In this document: one piece after another, positions 5,470-7,795 of the stretch
Position numbering within the stretch: the first letter of the stretch is position 1
How the letters are laid out: each line of letters opens with the position of its first letter
NCBI GenBank assembly: GCA_025352305.1
Contig: JANXTQ010000298.1
Span: forward strand, 1-7,795
From: Actinomycetes bacterium
GTDB taxonomy: Bacteria > Actinomycetota > Acidimicrobiia > Acidimicrobiales > RAAP-2
DNA length: 7,795 nucleotides
Direction: 5' to 3'
Translations under genes and position numbers: made by a program
Notes under the pieces: model-generated
What the model saw: only the letters and a program-made list of their open reading frames with translations
Databases searched by the model: none
What the model was told of the DNA's origin: nothing

Positions 5470-6006
5470 CTACTCCTTCACCGTTTGGCCCGTACGGACA
5501 CCGACCGCTCGCGCCGTTACGACGAGCTCGCCGCTTTCGTCGCGGTATTCGGTCACTGACTCCGCGAACTGCAGTAGTCCGCCGCGCCGACCCTGCTTCT
5601 CCCACGTTTTGCCGGGGTGCGATGAAACGGTGAGTCGTTCTCCCGCACGAAGAGGTCGGTGATACTCGTAGTGCTGTTCAGCGTGCAGACCCGTGCCACC
5701 TGCTGGCGCCGGGGCCGGGGCCGCAGTGTCGGCGTGGACTTTTTCTTCGACGTCGCGCGGCGCCGACGGTGCAATCCCGCTGGCGCTTCGCCCCGAACCA
5801 AACCACGTGACTCCGCGTCGAGGACGAAGCGGGTAGTCGTCGTCGTACTGGGCGCTCGATTGAACGAAAGTAGGCGGAGCAATGATGCCGGCCACTTCAG
5901 TTTTGCCAGCGATCTGTGCGTCAGCGTAAACGGGATTGAAATCACCCACCGATCGAGCGAACATCATGATGTGTCCGGCCTCAACCGGAAACTCCTTGGC
6001 AGCCAC
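5470..6006 (-). CDS. FAS1-like dehydratase domain protein (HadA-type, non-catalytic subunit)
   Basis: A 178-residue MaoC N-terminal-type hot-dog protein (FAS1-like dehydratase family). The motif region is ARSVGDFNPVYADAQIA (17-33): the Asp-x-Asn-Pro core is kept but Tyr27 stands where the catalytic MaoC protein has His. This is as in HadA-type subunits, which bind the acyl chain while the partner supplies catalysis. Other family elements are GIIAPPTFVQS (40-50), TWFGSGRSASG (67-77) and LHAEQHYEYHRPLRAGERL (107-125). Residues about 93-105 are a low-complexity Ala/Pro/Gly linker (AAPAPAPAGG). The start is GTG at 6006-6004, preceded at eight bases by a strong AGGAGG (6020-6015). It lies 43 bases after the SDR gene and two bases before the MaoC gene. 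I infer a heterodimer with that gene product; the substrate could be a fatty, branched or steroid-side-chain acyl-CoA. Confidence 0.88.
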   Translation of the reverse strand: MAAKEFPVEAGHIMMFARSVGDFNPVYADAQIAGKTEVAGIIAPPTFVQSSAQYDDDYPLRPRRGVTWFGSGRSASGIAPSAPRDVEEKVHADTAAPAPAPAGGTGLHAEQHYEYHRPLRAGERLTVSSHPGKTWEKQGRRGGLLQFAESVTEYRDESGELVVTARAVGVRTGQTVKE

Positions 6007-6049
6007 TACGCCCTCCTCCTATTTGACACTCGTGAAAATATTTTGATAA

Positions 6050-6985
6050 CTACAGCGAATCGTCCGGCCACGGTATCTGACCGTTCATTTCGGCGTTCGG
6101 TGCCGCTCTAGCGACGAGCTCGAGAACAACCGACCCGAGTTCACTTGACTCCCATCGGTCACCTTTGTCGACCTGTTGGCCCGCGTGCCATCCTTCGGCG
6201 ACGCTAATTCGCCCGCCCGCGACGTTAAAGACGCGACCCGTGACGCTCGCGGACTCGAGCGAGGCGAGCCACGCCACCAGGGGTGCGACGTTGTCGGGAT
6301 GCGAGGCGTCGAACTCGTCGGGAGCGGGGTCGCTCGTTCCACGAGCACTGATCAGTTTCTCGGTCATGCGTGTTCGAGCCCCGGGCGCTAGAGCGTTGAC
6401 GGTCACGCCGTATCGAGCCAGTTCCTTAGCGGCAATAACCGTGAACGACGCTATTCCCGCCTTCGCGGCGCCGTAGTTCGTCTGGCCCACGTTGCCGTAA
6501 ATGCCCGATGAGGAGGACGTATTAATAATGCGTGCGTTGACCTCGTCACCGGCCTTTGATCGTTCGCGCCAGTGATCAACAGCGTGACGCGTCGGACAGA
6601 ACGTACCGCGAAGGTGAACCTTCACAACGTCGTCCCACTCATCAATAGTCATGTTGACCAACATGCGGTCACGCAAAATGCCGGCGTTGTTGACGAGAAC
6701 GTCGAGGCGACCAAAGTGATCAATGGCTGCCGCCACGAGACGGCCCGCGCCGTCCCAGTCAGAAACGTCGTCGCCGTTGGACACGGCATCACCACCCATA
6801 TCGCGGATCTCCTGAGCGACTGCTTCAGCCGGCGCGCTCGATCCACCGGCGCCGTCCATGTCGCCTCCGAGGTCGTTAACCACGATTTTGGCACCCTGAC
6901 GTGCGAGCTCAATCGCTTCGCCGCGCCCGATACCGCGCCCCGCGCCGGTGACAATTGCTACGCGGCCCTCACAGAGATCGTTCAT
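6050..6985 (-). CDS. Short-chain dehydrogenase, HSD17B4-type 3-hydroxyacyl-CoA dehydrogenase
   Basis: A 311-residue NAD(P)-dependent SDR. The Rossmann motif is TGAGRGIG (13-20), with VVNDLGG (35-41) where Asp38 suggests NAD preference. The N-N-A-G motif is at 99-102, the catalytic serine lies in INTSSSSG (154-161), and the catalytic Tyr171 and Lys175 are in YGAAK. The GG(D/x)MDG(x)GGSS insertion after strand 2 (40-50) is typical of the peroxisomal multifunctional enzyme type 2 / HSD17B4 dehydrogenase domain, which oxidises (3R)-hydroxyacyl-CoA. This fits the neighbouring (R)-specific hydratase pair. The C-terminal extension (about 262-311, with GDRWESSELGSVVLEL) also occurs in that group. The start is ATG at 6985-6983. 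An AAGGG overlapping the stop of the upstream acyl-CoA dehydrogenase is the likely ribosome-binding site, and the gap is five bases. Confidence 0.93.
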   Translation of the reverse strand: MNDLCEGRVAIVTGAGRGIGRGEAIELARQGAKIVVNDLGGDMDGAGGSSAPAEAVAQEIRDMGGDAVSNGDDVSDWDGAGRLVAAAIDHFGRLDVLVNNAGILRDRMLVNMTIDEWDDVVKVHLRGTFCPTRHAVDHWRERSKAGDEVNARIINTSSSSGIYGNVGQTNYGAAKAGIASFTVIAAKELARYGVTVNALAPGARTRMTEKLISARGTSDPAPDEFDASHPDNVAPLVAWLASLESASVTGRVFNVAGGRISVAEGWHAGQQVDKGDRWESSELGSVVLELVARAAPNAEMNGQIPWPDDSL

Positions 6986-6990
6986 CTCAC

Positions 6991-7795
6991 TTACCCTTTT
7001 TCGACGAGTGGTTCTCGGCCAAGTCCGAGGGCTCGTTCACCAACGATGTTTCTTTGAATCTGACTCGTGCCCGAATAAATGGTGCCCGCGCGGGAGGCAA
7101 AAAATATGTCCTGCCACGACGTGGTGTCGTACTGCTCGTCGCCGGGGCGAATCATCGCGGCCGGACCCACAACGTCTATCGCGATTTCGCCAAATTTTTG
7201 GTGGTACTCACTCCACAGCAGTTTGGATATTGACGCCTCCGGACCGGGCTGGCGACCGTCGGCGAGATTGGACAACAGACGTAGTCCGCCGTAGCGAATC
7301 AACTGAACCTGGGTGAAACACCAGGCGAGTTTTTGGCGCGTCGCTGGATCTGTTGACTTGCCATTTTGTTGGGCCAGCTCAATGAGCTCACGCAGTTCCT
7401 GTTCGAAACCGAGATGCGCCGTCGTCGCGTTGCCGCCGCGTTCGAATCCGAGCGTCGTCATCGCGGGGGCCCAGCCGTTGTTGAGTCCATTAATCACGTT
7501 AAACAGCGGTGCCCGCGCGGCGTCGAGGAACTCTTCGCAGAACTCCGCCGCACCGGACATCTGGCGCACGGGACGGATCGTGAATCCGTTCTCCTCACTA
7601 AAGGGCACGAGCACGTAGGACAGTCCGCGGTGTTTCGACTTTGACGCATCGGTGCGACAGATGACGAACATCATGTTCGCGGTCTTAGCCCCCGAGGTCC
7701 AAATTTTTTGTCCGCTGATGACGAGCTCATCACCGTCGATGAGGCCCTTGGTTTCAACTCCCGCCAGATCCGATCCGTGATTGGGTTCCGAGTAG
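6991..7795 (-). CDS. Acyl-CoA dehydrogenase, N-terminal part outside the window
   Basis: The frame is open to the right edge, giving 267 visible C-terminal residues; an internal Met at 7674 is not the start. The visible part opens with YSEPNHGSDLAGVETKG and continues with ISGQKIWTSGAKTANMMFVICRTD. This is the FAD-contacting middle beta-domain of acyl-CoA dehydrogenases, with the W-T-S motif. Then come the C-terminal helical domain and its ending, FASRAGTIYSGTSQIQRNIV, followed by GERALGLGREP. The enzyme should introduce the 2,3 double bond into an acyl-CoA, passing electrons to ETF. In medium-chain enzymes the catalytic Glu sits in IYEGT; here that position is Ser (codon 7074-7072). The Glu in LGFERGG (codon 7443-7441) is at a place resembling helix G of isovaleryl-CoA dehydrogenase, where the base can instead reside. 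The assignment is firm; chain-length specificity is not readable. Confidence 0.95.
   Translation of the reverse strand, partial: YSEPNHGSDLAGVETKGLIDGDELVISGQKIWTSGAKTANMMFVICRTDASKSKHRGLSYVLVPFSEENGFTIRPVRQMSGAAEFCEEFLDAARAPLFNVINGLNNGWAPAMTTLGFERGGNATTAHLGFEQELRELIELAQQNGKSTDPATRQKLAWCFTQVQLIRYGGLRLLSNLADGRQPGPEASISKLLWSEYHQKFGEIAIDVVGPAAMIRPGDEQYDTTSWQDIFFASRAGTIYSGTSQIQRNIVGERALGLGREPLVEKG

Noticed and set aside
5468..5605. A longer MaoC frame starting at 5605.
   Set aside because: The added 46 residues are Arg-rich and antisense-like, overlap the FAS1-like gene, and the ATG at 5467 has a well-placed AAGGAG.
1..7795. A search for a defence system, mobile element, CRISPR array, tRNA or prophage.
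   Set aside because: No repeats with regular spacing, transposase or integrase motifs, tRNA-like cloverleaf or toxin-antitoxin pair could be seen; the region looks like ordinary chromosome.

Overview
The window reads as a stretch of a moderately GC-rich actinobacterial chromosome. My best guess is the Acidimicrobiia, based on the secreted Gmad2-type lipoprotein partner genes, the tandem DUF664 (DinB-like) proteins, the FAS1-like dehydratase plus MaoC pair, and the frequent GTG/TTG starts. This placement comes from gene content recalled from memory, not from a search. Coding density is very high and no gap exceeds about 140 bases. Every supported gene except one lies on the minus strand.

Read along the minus strand from right to left, the layout is as follows. 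(i) 7795-5048: a four-gene, tightly spaced lipid or acyl-CoA catabolism operon. It holds an acyl-CoA dehydrogenase (5' part outside the window), an HSD17B4-type short-chain dehydrogenase, a FAS1-like (HadA-type) dehydratase subunit and a catalytic MaoC (HadB-type) subunit. Together they can supply the dehydrogenation, hydration and 3-hydroxyacyl-CoA oxidation steps of a beta-oxidation-like cycle for an unknown acyl or steroid-type substrate. (ii) 4912-2963: a cation diffusion facilitator (probably zinc efflux) followed after 21 and then 6 bases by two tandem DUF664/DinB-like proteins with conserved histidines, a likely three-gene transcript. (iii) 2961-2641: the only plus-strand gene, a small antibiotic-biosynthesis-monooxygenase (ABM)-fold protein. 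It meets the DUF664 gene tail to tail with one base between the stops and is divergent from a GNAT acetyltransferase. (iv) 2586-1587: two GNAT acetyltransferases in a row, the second clearly YpeA-like. (v) 1488-1: a Gmad2-domain lipoprotein followed directly by a signal-peptide-bearing secreted protein that runs off the left edge.

No RNA gene, mobile element, CRISPR array, prophage or obviously new defence system is visible. The window looks like ordinary core or near-core chromosome. The points most worth a second look are two starts that fit leaderless transcription (a TANNNT hexamer exactly six bases before the start codon of the ABM and ypeA genes), the CDF/DUF664/DUF664 cluster, the secreted protein at the left edge, and the division of labour in the dehydratase pair, where one subunit has Tyr at the catalytic His position.
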